DNA of 5,566 nucleotides, taken from Candidatus Bipolaricaulota bacterium (GTDB taxonomy: Bacteria > Bipolaricaulota > Bipolaricaulia > UBA7950 > UBA9294). Where the stretch lies: contig WFSM01000097.1 of NCBI GenBank assembly GCA_015485945.1, forward strand, positions 1 to 5,566, read 5' to 3'. Below, piece by piece: positions 1 to 5,566 of this stretch (position 1 is its first letter; every line of letters starts with the position of its first letter). The translations under genes and the position numbers were made by a program. The notes under the pieces were generated by a model. It had not been told where the DNA came from. It made no database searches and worked only from the letters and a program-made list of their open reading frames with translations.

Positions 1-281
1 CGCTGTTCATCCTCGTTCCGGCTCTCGTCTCTGCCGGGATCGCTGTCACGTTAGCAGTGGTCCACATCCACAGCCGGTTGCTCAACCTCGGGCTTGCCCT
101 TGTCCTTGGCGGGGCGCTCGGGAACCTGATCGACCGCATCACGCTGGGCTACGTGGTTGATTTCTTTGAAGTGCGATGGTTCTCGGTGTTCAACTTTGCG
201 GATACGTGCATTACCGTGGGAACGTTGCTGATTGTCATCGCCGCTCTGATCGGAGGGGAACAGCATGGAACTGCGGGGTAA
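1..281 (+). CDS. lspA: Lipoprotein signal peptidase (signal peptidase II), C-terminal part
   Basis: Membrane aspartyl protease that cuts the signal peptide from prolipoproteins after the lipobox cysteine has received diacylglycerol. The gene enters from the left edge; the first whole codon is at 3 and 92 residues are visible before the TAA at 279-281, against about 150-170 for the family, so the first one or two membrane helices are missing. The diagnostic motifs are present: GNLIDRI with the first catalytic Asp at 132-134, and FNFADTCITVG with the second catalytic Asp at 201-203. Hydrophobic stretches before GNLIDR and after FNFAD fit the last membrane helices. The GTG at 57 is internal, because the frame stays open and hydrophobic upstream to the window edge. 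The 3' end overlaps tmk by 17 bp, so the two are probably co-transcribed and translationally coupled. Motifs are read directly from the sequence; function is from family knowledge. Confidence 0.95.
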   Translation, partial: LFILVPALVSAGIAVTLAVVHIHSRLLNLGLALVLGGALGNLIDRITLGYVVDFFEVRWFSVFNFADTCITVGTLLIVIAALIGGEQHGTAG

Positions 282-873
282 GCTGATCGTGTTTGAGGGG
301 TTGGATTTCACCGGTAAATCGACCCAAGTGCGGTTGCTTGCCGATCGGTTGCGTGCGCATGGCTTGCCGGTGGTAACGACGCGCGAACCCGGCGGAACGC
401 CGGTGGGGGAGAAAGTGCGACGCATCCTCCTGTCACGCGACAATTACGAACTTCTGCCGCTGTCCGAGCTTCTTCTTCTCATCACCTGTCGCGCCCAGGT
501 GTACGCCCAGGTGATCAAACCGGGACTGGAACGGAAGGCGGTCGTCGTCTCCAGCCGCTATCGCCTGTCCAGCCTTGCCTATCAGGGATACGGGCGCGGT
601 CTTGACTTGGAGCTGATACGGCAGCTGAATGAAACAGCGACTGCGGGGCGCACGCCCGATGTGACGTTTCTCATTGACCTTCCCGCTGCCGCGGCGCTGG
701 CGCGCAAGCACGGGGACGGGGACCGAATTGAGGGTGAGGACATCGAATTCTACCAGCGTGTGCGCCGTGGGTATCTCGATCTTACCCGTGATGATCCCAC
801 GGTGGTGACGATCGACGGGACGAAGCCGGTGGCCGTGATTGCCGCCGAGGTGGCGACCCGCCTGGGGGTGTGA
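265..873 (+). CDS. tmk: Thymidylate kinase (dTMP kinase)
   Basis: Cytoplasmic kinase converting dTMP to dTDP with ATP, the step that feeds dTTP synthesis. The 202 residues match the usual 200-215. Motifs in order: P-loop FEGLDFTGKSTQ at residues 10-21, TREPGGT at 39-45, SSRYRLSSLAYQG at 96-108 (the DRY/substrate region), PDVTFLIDLP at 131-140, and a lid with DRIEGED at 153-159 followed by YQRVRRGYL. Arg147, Lys148 and Arg154 in the lid, with no Arg in the P-loop, resemble the E. coli-like type II enzymes. Two positions are odd: the P-loop has Phe15 where Gly is usual, and the Asp of the DRY motif is Ser97. The ATG at 265 follows a GGAGGGG ribosome binding site at 252-258 inside lspA. The start is further supported by homology beginning at once. 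The gene overlaps lspA, and dnaN follows after 66 bp. Confidence 0.95.
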   Translation: MELRGKLIVFEGLDFTGKSTQVRLLADRLRAHGLPVVTTREPGGTPVGEKVRRILLSRDNYELLPLSELLLLITCRAQVYAQVIKPGLERKAVVVSSRYRLSSLAYQGYGRGLDLELIRQLNETATAGRTPDVTFLIDLPAAAALARKHGDGDRIEGEDIEFYQRVRRGYLDLTRDDPTVVTIDGTKPVAVIAAEVATRLGV

Positions 874-876
874 ATT

Positions 877-906
877 TTGTGTTAACCGCGGCGAATGCGG
901 TATCAT
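877..906 (+). promoter_or_regulatory. Possible weak sigma70-like promoter before dnaN
   Basis: In the 66-bp tmk-dnaN gap, TATCAT at 901-906 matches the -10 consensus at five of six positions. TTGTGT at 877-882 matches the -35 box at only three, with an 18-bp spacer. Transcription from here would give a leader of about 25-30 nt before the dnaN start. The gap is short and read-through from lspA-tmk is also likely, so this is a suggestion only. Confidence 0.3.
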
Positions 907-926
907 GTCGATGAATCCTGCGGTGC

Positions 927-935
927 AAGGGGGAG
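927..935 (+). promoter_or_regulatory. Ribosome binding site that fixes the dnaN start
   Basis: AAGGGGGAG lies 4 nt before the ATG at 940. An in-frame ATG at 895 would add 15 residues (beginning MRYHVDES) but has no Shine-Dalgarno sequence, and the added residues do not look like a sliding clamp. The start at 940 is therefore preferred. Confidence 0.8.
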
Positions 936-939
936 TAAC

Positions 940-2091
940 ATGGATCTAGTTCTGTTGAAGGATGATCTCGTTTTCGGGGTGAAGCTCGCGAGTTATGCAC
1001 TCGGAACCCGGACCAGCATGCCGATCCTCGCTGGGCTGAAAATGGAGATTTTAGGGAATCGGCTGCGCCTGAGTGCAACTGACCTAGAACGGGCGGTGCA
1101 GTGCGAAATTCCGGCGGAGAACAACGACGACGAGGAGACGGTCATATTGAACGGAGCCGTTCTGTCCCAAATCGCCGCACATTTGCCCGCCGACGATCAC
1201 GTCAGCCTGAAGCGGGACACGGATGACAGCGATGTTGTCAAGTTACGGTGCGGCGAGGCACTGTTTGATCTTCCCACCCTGCCGGTAGAGGACTATCCCG
1301 AAATTCCGGCCCCACCTGAGGATAAGGTTGCAGTGCTGGCGGTCGATCAGTTTCACCGCGGATTGGAACAGACGGCGTTCGCCGCCCTCAAGGCGGGAGA
1401 GACGACACGCCTCAGCCTGACCGGAGTTGACCTTGTGCTCACCGCCGGCGCTCTCAAGATGGTGGCGACGAACGGCTACCGGCTGGCGATGAAGACGATC
1501 AAGCCCGATGAGGTCCTCGCCGAGGGGGAATACCTGATCGAGGCCGGGGTGTTGACGGATCTTGACCGGGTGCTGATGCAGCTCAAGGGTGAGAATGTCG
1601 AAGTGTACAAGGGGCCAAGCCAGCTTTTCTTCCGCTCCAACGGGGTGACGTTTATGGCGAAGACGATCGCCGAAGAGTTCCCGGACTTCGACCGCGTTAT
1701 CCCTCACGACAACCCGATCGCTCTCCTGTTCAATCGGCGTGCGCTCCTGGAAGCGCTGCAACGGATCGAGATCACCGCCGCCGAGGAATCAGGCGCGGTC
1801 ACGTTCCGCGTCACTCCGGAAGAGAGCGCGGCCCGCATCAACTCGTCGTCCAAAGAGAAGGGCGAGGCGGAGGAACGGGTGCGTCTGCGCAAGGTGCCGG
1901 CGGCGGAGCTTGAGATCTCGTTCAAGGCGGAATATCTGATCGACGCCCTCAAACGGGTGGCGTCGGAAGAAATCGCGTTTCAGCTCACCGATCCGGAAAA
2001 AGCTGGGCTGATCGAGCCGGACGGGGACCAAATTGCACCGGAGGACGAGGGATTTCTGTACGTGTGTATGCCGGTGCGGCTAGGCGGTTAG
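940..2091 (+). CDS. dnaN: DNA polymerase III beta subunit (sliding clamp)
   Basis: Ring-shaped dimer that encircles DNA and holds polymerase III and other DNA enzymes on the template. The 383 residues fit the family (about 365-390), with three clamp domains of roughly 125 residues each. Recognisable segments are PILAGLKM at 28-35, ATDLE at 46-50, LPTLPVEDYPEIP at about 111-123, ATNGYRLA at 176-183 (family ATDGHRLA), EEFPDFDRVIP near 245-255, INSSSKEKGEAEE near 300-312, FKAEYLIDALK at 328-338, and the terminal MPVRL at 377-381 (family MPMRL). Two glycines follow this canonical end, and the TAG stop lies inside the 3' end of alaS on the other strand. dnaN commonly sits beside dnaA and recF; here it follows lspA-tmk. 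It may be read from the lspA-tmk transcript, from a weak promoter in the gap, or both. Identification rests on visible family motifs. Confidence 0.95.
   Translation: MDLVLLKDDLVFGVKLASYALGTRTSMPILAGLKMEILGNRLRLSATDLERAVQCEIPAENNDDEETVILNGAVLSQIAAHLPADDHVSLKRDTDDSDVVKLRCGEALFDLPTLPVEDYPEIPAPPEDKVAVLAVDQFHRGLEQTAFAALKAGETTRLSLTGVDLVLTAGALKMVATNGYRLAMKTIKPDEVLAEGEYLIEAGVLTDLDRVLMQLKGENVEVYKGPSQLFFRSNGVTFMAKTIAEEFPDFDRVIPHDNPIALLFNRRALLEALQRIEITAAEESGAVTFRVTPEESAARINSSSKEKGEAEERVRLRKVPAAELEISFKAEYLIDALKRVASEEIAFQLTDPEKAGLIEPDGDQIAPEDEGFLYVCMPVRLGG
2080..2091. other. Convergent 12-bp overlap of the dnaN and alaS 3' ends
   Basis: The dnaN stop TAG is at 2089-2091 on the + strand, and the alaS stop TAG is the complement of 2080-2082. 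The last three dnaN codons and its stop therefore share DNA with the end of alaS. There is no intergenic space, and I see no hairpin with a T-run near the junction on either strand. Confidence 0.9.
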
Positions 2092-4653
2092 GCGCTGTAT
2101 AACCGCATCGCGACCGGCGGTAAGCGCCTGTCCGAGTTTGTCGGCGTGCGGTCCGCCGCCCTGGGCGAAGTGAGGCGCACCACCGCCACCGCCACCGAGG
2201 ATCGTTGCCATCTCCCGCACTAGGTCGCCGGCGGACGCGGCATTCGTCTCTTTGCTCACCTTGGCCACCACGATTCCCCGACCGCCGACTGCACCGCCGA
2301 GCAGGACAACCGCCGGACGCGTCTTTTCTTCCACCAGGTCGGCAAGGCGCTTGAGGGCATCGAGCTCCATATCGACCTGCGCGGCGACGACCGCGATATT
2401 TTCAATCCTCTCCACGCCGGTGACGAGTTCGTCCCGTTTGGAGATGATAATTGCGTCCGTGGCGGCGCGCAGTTGTGCCCGCAGTGCGGCCAGCTCGTCC
2501 GTCAACCGGTCGAGCCCACCGAGCGGATCGTCCCCTAACCGCGTGCGCAGGTCGGCGAGCAGCCGCGTTTCGCTTTGCCAGCGTGTCAAGGCGCCATCTC
2601 CGGTCACAGCGCGAATGCGCCTGGTGCCGGATGCCACCGATTCTTCGGAAACGATCTTCACGATTCCGATCTCCCCGGTGCGGGTTACGTGGGTACCGCC
2701 GCACAGCTCGCGGCTGAAATCGTCGATCGATACCACCCGCACTACTGCCTTGCCCTTGTATTCGTCCTCGAAGTGGGCTATCGCCCCGGTTTGTTTTGCC
2801 TGGTCGAGCGGCATCTCATCGGTGCGAACAGGCACATCGTCCCGGACAACTCGATTGACAATCGCCTCCACCTGCGCGATCTCGTTGGCGCTCAGCGGGG
2901 AGAAGTGGGAGAAGTCGAACCGAAGCTCATCGGGGGCGACCAGCGACCCGGCCTGAATCACGTGCTCGCCCACCACCCGGCGCAGCGCGGCGTGAAGAAG
3001 GTGGGTGGCCGTGTGATTGCGGGCGATGCGGGTGCGGCGGTCGGTGTCAACCGTCAGTCGGCACCGGTCACCGTCATGAAACTCTCCCTGTGTGATGCGC
3101 ACGCGGTGGAGAAACGCGCCGGACGGGTCCTTCTGAACGTCGAACACCGTCGCAGCGCCGGTGCGGTCGAGGTTTTCGATCCTTCCCGTGTCTCCTACCT
3201 GACCGCCGGACTCGGCGTAAAACGGGGTGCGGTCAAACACAAACACCGATTCATCGCCGGATAGCGTCCGAATCAGGGTTCCATCGCCAGACAGCGCGCC
3301 GTACCCGACGAACATGGTGGGAGGAAGCGCCGCGGCGTCGGTGTCGAACTCTCCGGTTGCCGTTGTGACGGGTTCATGACGCGACCGGGCGCGTTGTGCT
3401 GCCATTGCCCGCGAAAACCCGTCCCGATCGATCTCGATCCCGCGTTCGGCCGCGATCTCCGCCGTCATCTCCAACGGAAACCCGTAGGTATCGTAGAGGT
3501 CAAATGCGATCTTCCCGGGCATCGTTTTATCACCACGGTCCACGATCTCGTCCAGTTTCTCCGCCAGTCGTCGCTCCCCCGCCCGCAGTGTTTGTCGGAA
3601 TGCCTCTTCTTCGTGCGCGATGACACGAGCCGCTAGGCTCTGTGCCGCCACAATCTCGGGATACACGTGTCCGAGAGACTCGATTACAGGGTCGACCAAT
3701 GCGGCCAGACCACCCGGGGCAAGCGCGATCTTTTCTCCGGCGCGGATCGCCCGCCGCAGGATCCGGCGCAGCACGTAGCCCTGCTTCTCGTTCCCGGGCA
3801 GGATTCCATCCGCCATTAAAAACACCGCGCCGCGGATGTGATCGGCGACGATATTGCGGGCAATCACGTCATCAGCCGCCTGTGCCTGCTCCGCAATCGC
3901 CGCGATGATCGGCGCGAAAATGTCAGTTTCGAAATCGGTCGTTACCCCTTGGAGAACGGCCGCTGTGCGTTCGAGCCCCATTCCAGTGTCGATGTTCTTG
4001 CGGGCAAGCGGGAGCAGGCGCCCATCCTCCTGAGCGTCGTACTGCATGAACACGAGGTTCCAGATTTCGGAAAACCGGTCGCAGTCGCACTCCACTCCGT
4101 GGCAGTCGGGGTCACATCCGGTGTCATCACCGGTGTCATAGAAGATCTCGGAGTCCGGACCGCACGGGCCGGAGTTGCCTACCGGTCCCCACCAGTTGTG
4201 GGCCTTGCCCAGACGCGCGATCCGCTCGGGCGGAATCCCGATCACATCGCGCCAGATCGCGTACGCCTCGTCATCCTCCTCGTACACTGATACCCATAGC
4301 CTGTCGCGGGGGATCCCGAGCTCCCCGGTGACGAACTTCCACGCCAGTGAGATCGCCCCTTCCTTGAAGTAGTCCCCGAACGAAAAGTTACCGAGCATTT
4401 CGAAGAACGTATGGTGGAACGCGGTCACGCCGACGTTTTCAATATCCGTCGTGCGGAAGCACTTCTGGCACGTGGTGACACGCGGATACTGAGGCGCCAC
4501 CCGCCCCCAGAAGATGTCCTTGAATTGGACCATTCCAGCAGCAGTGAACAGCAGCGTGGGATCGTTGGGAACGAGAGATGAACTCGGCAAGCGTTTGTGC
4601 CCATGCTGTTCGAAATATTCCAGATACAGGGTTCGAATTTTATCGACGCGCAT
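2080..4653 (-). CDS. alaS: Alanyl-tRNA synthetase
   Basis: Class II cytoplasmic synthetase charging tRNA-Ala with alanine and hydrolysing mischarged Ser- or Gly-tRNA-Ala. At 857 aa it is full length (E. coli 876). The aminoacylation core has motif 1 around residues 25-50 (LVPNDPTLLFTAAGMVQFKD), motif 2 near 80-97 (HHTFFEMLGNFSFGDYFK) and motif 3 at 223-236 (TGMGLERTAAVLQG). A Cys-rich patch at 180-191 and EIWNLVFMQYD at 196-206 are also typical. DLYDTYGFP follows at 385-393. The editing domain keeps its zinc ligands: His547 and His551 (HTATH), and Cys651 and His655 (CGGTH). The C-Ala tail has the glycine run 820-825 and HFAQGGG at 828-834. Residue 166-167 reads PD where many homologues have PC. 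The ATG at 4653 follows GAGGAG with 7-nt spacing. The gene is monocistronic here, with its own promoter and no visible terminator. Confidence 0.97.
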   Translation of the reverse strand: MRVDKIRTLYLEYFEQHGHKRLPSSSLVPNDPTLLFTAAGMVQFKDIFWGRVAPQYPRVTTCQKCFRTTDIENVGVTAFHHTFFEMLGNFSFGDYFKEGAISLAWKFVTGELGIPRDRLWVSVYEEDDEAYAIWRDVIGIPPERIARLGKAHNWWGPVGNSGPCGPDSEIFYDTGDDTGCDPDCHGVECDCDRFSEIWNLVFMQYDAQEDGRLLPLARKNIDTGMGLERTAAVLQGVTTDFETDIFAPIIAAIAEQAQAADDVIARNIVADHIRGAVFLMADGILPGNEKQGYVLRRILRRAIRAGEKIALAPGGLAALVDPVIESLGHVYPEIVAAQSLAARVIAHEEEAFRQTLRAGERRLAEKLDEIVDRGDKTMPGKIAFDLYDTYGFPLEMTAEIAAERGIEIDRDGFSRAMAAQRARSRHEPVTTATGEFDTDAAALPPTMFVGYGALSGDGTLIRTLSGDESVFVFDRTPFYAESGGQVGDTGRIENLDRTGAATVFDVQKDPSGAFLHRVRITQGEFHDGDRCRLTVDTDRRTRIARNHTATHLLHAALRRVVGEHVIQAGSLVAPDELRFDFSHFSPLSANEIAQVEAIVNRVVRDDVPVRTDEMPLDQAKQTGAIAHFEDEYKGKAVVRVVSIDDFSRELCGGTHVTRTGEIGIVKIVSEESVASGTRRIRAVTGDGALTRWQSETRLLADLRTRLGDDPLGGLDRLTDELAALRAQLRAATDAIIISKRDELVTGVERIENIAVVAAQVDMELDALKRLADLVEEKTRPAVVLLGGAVGGRGIVVAKVSKETNAASAGDLVREMATILGGGGGGAPHFAQGGGPHADKLGQALTAGRDAVIQRLTA

Positions 4654-4660
4654 GCGGATT

Positions 4661-4666
4661 CTCCTC
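4661..4666 (-). promoter_or_regulatory. alaS ribosome binding site
   Basis: On the minus strand GAGGAG lies 7 nt before the ATG at 4653. It supports this start for alaS, and it sits just downstream of the predicted transcription start. Confidence 0.8.
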
Positions 4667-4677
4667 GGATGGTCCGG

Positions 4678-4706
4678 ATTCTACCGGTTGCACTGCGGTA
4701 AATCAA
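4678..4706 (-). promoter_or_regulatory. alaS promoter, sigma70-like
   Basis: On the minus strand TTGATT (complement of 4701-4706, four of six matches to TTGACA) is followed by an exact 17-bp spacer and TAGAAT (complement of 4678-4683, five of six matches to TATAAT). Transcription would begin near 4671, giving a leader of about 18-20 nt that includes the GAGGAG ribosome binding site. The leader is too short for a T-box or other riboswitch. Confidence 0.65.
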
Positions 4707-4724
4707 AGGCGAACGCCGGTCTGG

Positions 4725-4753
4725 TTGTATTTTGTAATTACATTCGCTATACT
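4725..4753 (+). promoter_or_regulatory. Promoter-like element facing the binding-protein remnant
   Basis: TTGTAT at 4725-4730 (three of six -35 matches), a 17-bp spacer and TATACT at 4748-4753 (five of six -10 matches) lie in an AT-rich stretch. The element is divergent from the alaS promoter, with 18 bp between the two -35 boxes. Its -10 box is identical to the one predicted before eno. A transcript starting near 4760 would run through the truncated binding-protein gene to the terminator at 5417. The -35 box is poor and AT-rich DNA gives such matches by chance. Confidence 0.4.
4733..4742. repeat. Perfect 10-bp palindrome TGTAATTACA
   Basis: TGTAATTACA reads the same on both strands and sits in the spacer of the rightward promoter-like element, where a repressor dimer could bind. 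Several 10-bp palindromes are expected by chance in a window of this length, so only the position makes it notable. Confidence 0.3.
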
Positions 4754-4781
4754 GCTGACTAATTTTCATATAGTAACGAAC

Positions 4782-5393
4782 GTGAACCCGCCGTATTTCG
4801 GTTCCTATCCGAGCTTTCCGCACCGTGACCTCGCCAAGGCCGAGGCGCTGCTGAAGGAAGTCGGCTACGACGCGAACCATCCGCTGCAGGTCAACCTGTG
4901 GTTCACTCCGAAGCATTACGGCTCGACCGAGTCCGACGTGGCTACTGTCATCAAGGGCAGCTTGGAGGAGACCGGCGTGATCAAGGTCACGCTCCAGTCG
5001 CTGGAGTGGGGCGCGTACACCGATGCGATGTCCAAGGGCACGTTCGGGATGTTCCTCCTCGGTTGGTATCCTGACTACACCGAGCCGTCCAACTTCCTCG
5101 CGCCGTGGACGGTTGAGTCGCCGGTGAGCCTGGGGACATTCTTCAACAAGGATCCTAACTACCAAGCGTACAAGGACATCCTTGATGCGGCGATGAGCAC
5201 GTTTTACACGAAGACGCGGGCCAAGCTGTACCAGGCGATTCAGATCATAAGCGCCCAGGACGTGCCGTGGATCCCGCTGTGGGCGAACAACTTCCAGCTC
5301 GCTGTCGCCACCCTGCCCAACGTGCACGGAGCGGCAGTGGATATCGCGATCAACGACATCCACATCGACCAGATCTACAAGACCAACCACTAA
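4782..5393 (+). pseudogene. 5'-truncated ABC transporter substrate-binding protein (oligopeptide/dipeptide type)
   Basis: C-terminal third of a family 5 extracellular solute-binding protein, which captures peptides or related solutes outside the membrane for an ABC importer. About 203 residues remain of the usual 500-600. Counting from the GTG at 4782: PYFGSYPSFP at 4-13, DLAKAEALLKEVGYD at 16-30, FLLGWYPDYTEPSNFLAPW at 91-109, SLGTFF at 116-121, and RAKLYQAIQIISAQDVPWIPLW at 146-167, all typical of the second lobe near the C-terminus. The signal peptide, lipobox and first lobe are absent. Homology seems to stop near 4780; the open frame continues back to 4578 only as antisense of alaS. No ribosome binding site precedes the GTG. 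The frame has no stops or visible frameshifts, codon use looks normal, and an intrinsic terminator follows. It is probably a recent remnant; an assembly join is the main alternative. No permease or ATPase gene is adjacent here. Confidence 0.75.
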
Positions 5394-5416
5394 TCAATTC
5401 GATTACGGCGACTACG

Positions 5417-5444
5417 CGGGGGCCGGATTCGGCCCCCGTTTTTT
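5417..5444 (+). terminator. Intrinsic terminator after the binding-protein remnant
   Basis: A 9-bp perfect stem pairs 5417-5425 with 5430-5438, almost all G-C, around a GATT tetraloop (5426-5429), and is followed directly by six T at 5439-5444. It lies 23 bp after the stop codon of the remnant. The minus strand has no T-run after the stem, so it works rightward only and insulates eno from upstream transcription. Confidence 0.92.
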
Positions 5445-5459
5445 GGTGGACGGATGCCC

Positions 5460-5489
5460 TTGCCCCACCCGCGCGCCCGGGTTTATACT
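5460..5489 (+). promoter_or_regulatory. eno promoter, sigma70-like
   Basis: TTGCCC at 5460-5465 (four of six -35 matches) and TATACT at 5484-5489 (five of six -10 matches) are 18 bp apart. They lie between the terminator and the enolase ribosome binding site. The start point would be near 5496, giving a leader of about 20 nt. Confidence 0.6.
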
Positions 5490-5502
5490 CCACCAGACAG
5501 AA

Positions 5503-5510
5503 AGGGAGGT
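5503..5510 (+). promoter_or_regulatory. eno ribosome binding site
   Basis: AGGGAGGT is an almost full match to the anti-Shine-Dalgarno sequence and ends 5 nt before the ATG at 5516. This near-ideal site fits a highly expressed glycolytic gene and fixes the start. Confidence 0.85.
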
Positions 5511-5515
5511 CAATC

Positions 5516-5566
5516 ATGATTGAGATCGAAGATATCATTGCACGCGAGATTATCGATTCACGGGGC
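5516..5566 (+). CDS. eno: Enolase, N-terminal 17 codons
   Basis: Glycolytic enzyme interconverting 2-phosphoglycerate and phosphoenolpyruvate. Only 17 of roughly 420-430 residues are in the window, but they read MIEIEDIIAREIIDSRG, matching the strongly conserved enolase start (I..I.AREILDSRGNPT). The ATG follows a near-perfect ribosome binding site and a plausible promoter of its own, and the upstream terminator separates it from the binding-protein remnant. The catalytic residues lie outside the window, so integrity cannot be judged. Confidence 0.88.
   Translation, partial: MIEIEDIIAREIIDSRG

Noticed and set aside
57..59. GTG at 57 as the start of a short separate gene
   Set aside because: The frame is open and hydrophobic upstream to the window edge, and the product has the two LspA catalytic motifs, so this codon is internal to a truncated lspA.
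433..906. 157-codon minus-strand open frame across tmk
   Set aside because: It is a shadow of tmk, with composition typical of reversed GC-rich codons and no recognisable motif.
895..939. Upstream ATG start for dnaN adding 15 residues
   Set aside because: There is no Shine-Dalgarno sequence before 895, and the extra residues do not resemble the start of a clamp. The ATG at 940 has a strong ribosome binding site.
2179..2197. Short CCACCG-type tandem repeat
   Set aside because: It encodes the polyglycine run (residues 820-825) of the alaS C-Ala domain, a known feature of the family, and not a separate repeat element.
2575..3264. 229-codon plus-strand open frame inside alaS
   Set aside because: It is antisense to the alaS editing domain, whose motifs are fully intact on the minus strand. 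It shows no domain of its own and no convincing ribosome binding site.
4654..4680. T-box or other riboswitch leader before alaS
   Set aside because: Only about 20 nt separate the predicted transcription start from the alaS start codon, too short for a T-box, and no specifier or antiterminator-like structure is visible.
4578..4781. ATG at 4578 as the start of the binding-protein gene
   Set aside because: This stretch is antisense to the alaS start, RBS and promoter, and shows no signal peptide or binding-protein homology. The open frame there is most likely fortuitous.
4425..5390. 321-codon minus-strand open frame opposite the binding-protein remnant and the alaS start
   Set aside because: It is the antisense of two recognisable coding regions, has no family motifs, and overlaps the alaS start region in a different frame. 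Long antisense frames are expected in GC-rich coding DNA.

Overview
The window is ordinary bacterial chromosome with moderately high G+C (about 60% by eye). It carries five housekeeping genes and one broken transporter gene. Strong GGAGG-type ribosome binding sites and sigma70-like promoters mark it as bacterial. The phylum cannot be settled from this sequence. The gene order lspA-tmk-dnaN, with dnaN away from its common dnaA/recF neighbours, does not match a textbook layout, so a less-studied lineage is possible, but this is only an inference.

Left part (1-2091, + strand): the C-terminal part of lspA (signal peptidase II, entering from outside the window), tmk (thymidylate kinase, overlapping lspA by 17 bp) and dnaN (DNA polymerase III sliding clamp, 66 bp downstream, possibly with its own weak promoter). 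tmk and dnaN both serve DNA replication: one makes dTDP for dTTP synthesis, the other tethers the polymerase.

Middle part (2080-4706, - strand): a complete alaS (alanyl-tRNA synthetase, 857 aa) with a clear RBS and a good promoter. It converges on dnaN so tightly that the two coding regions share 12 bp, leaving no room for a conventional terminator between them.

Right part (4707-5566, + strand): an AT-rich stretch with a second promoter-like element pointing right, then the last ~203 codons of an oligopeptide/dipeptide-type ABC transporter substrate-binding protein. It lacks its signal peptide and roughly the first two thirds, but its reading frame is clean and ends before a strong intrinsic terminator. 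Next come a promoter, an RBS and the first 17 codons of eno (enolase), which runs off the window.

The points most worth a second look are the 5'-truncated but otherwise intact binding-protein remnant beside the alaS promoter, the 12-bp convergent overlap of dnaN and alaS, and the replacement of the DRY-motif aspartate in Tmk. I saw no CRISPR array, RNA gene, insertion sequence or convincing new system.
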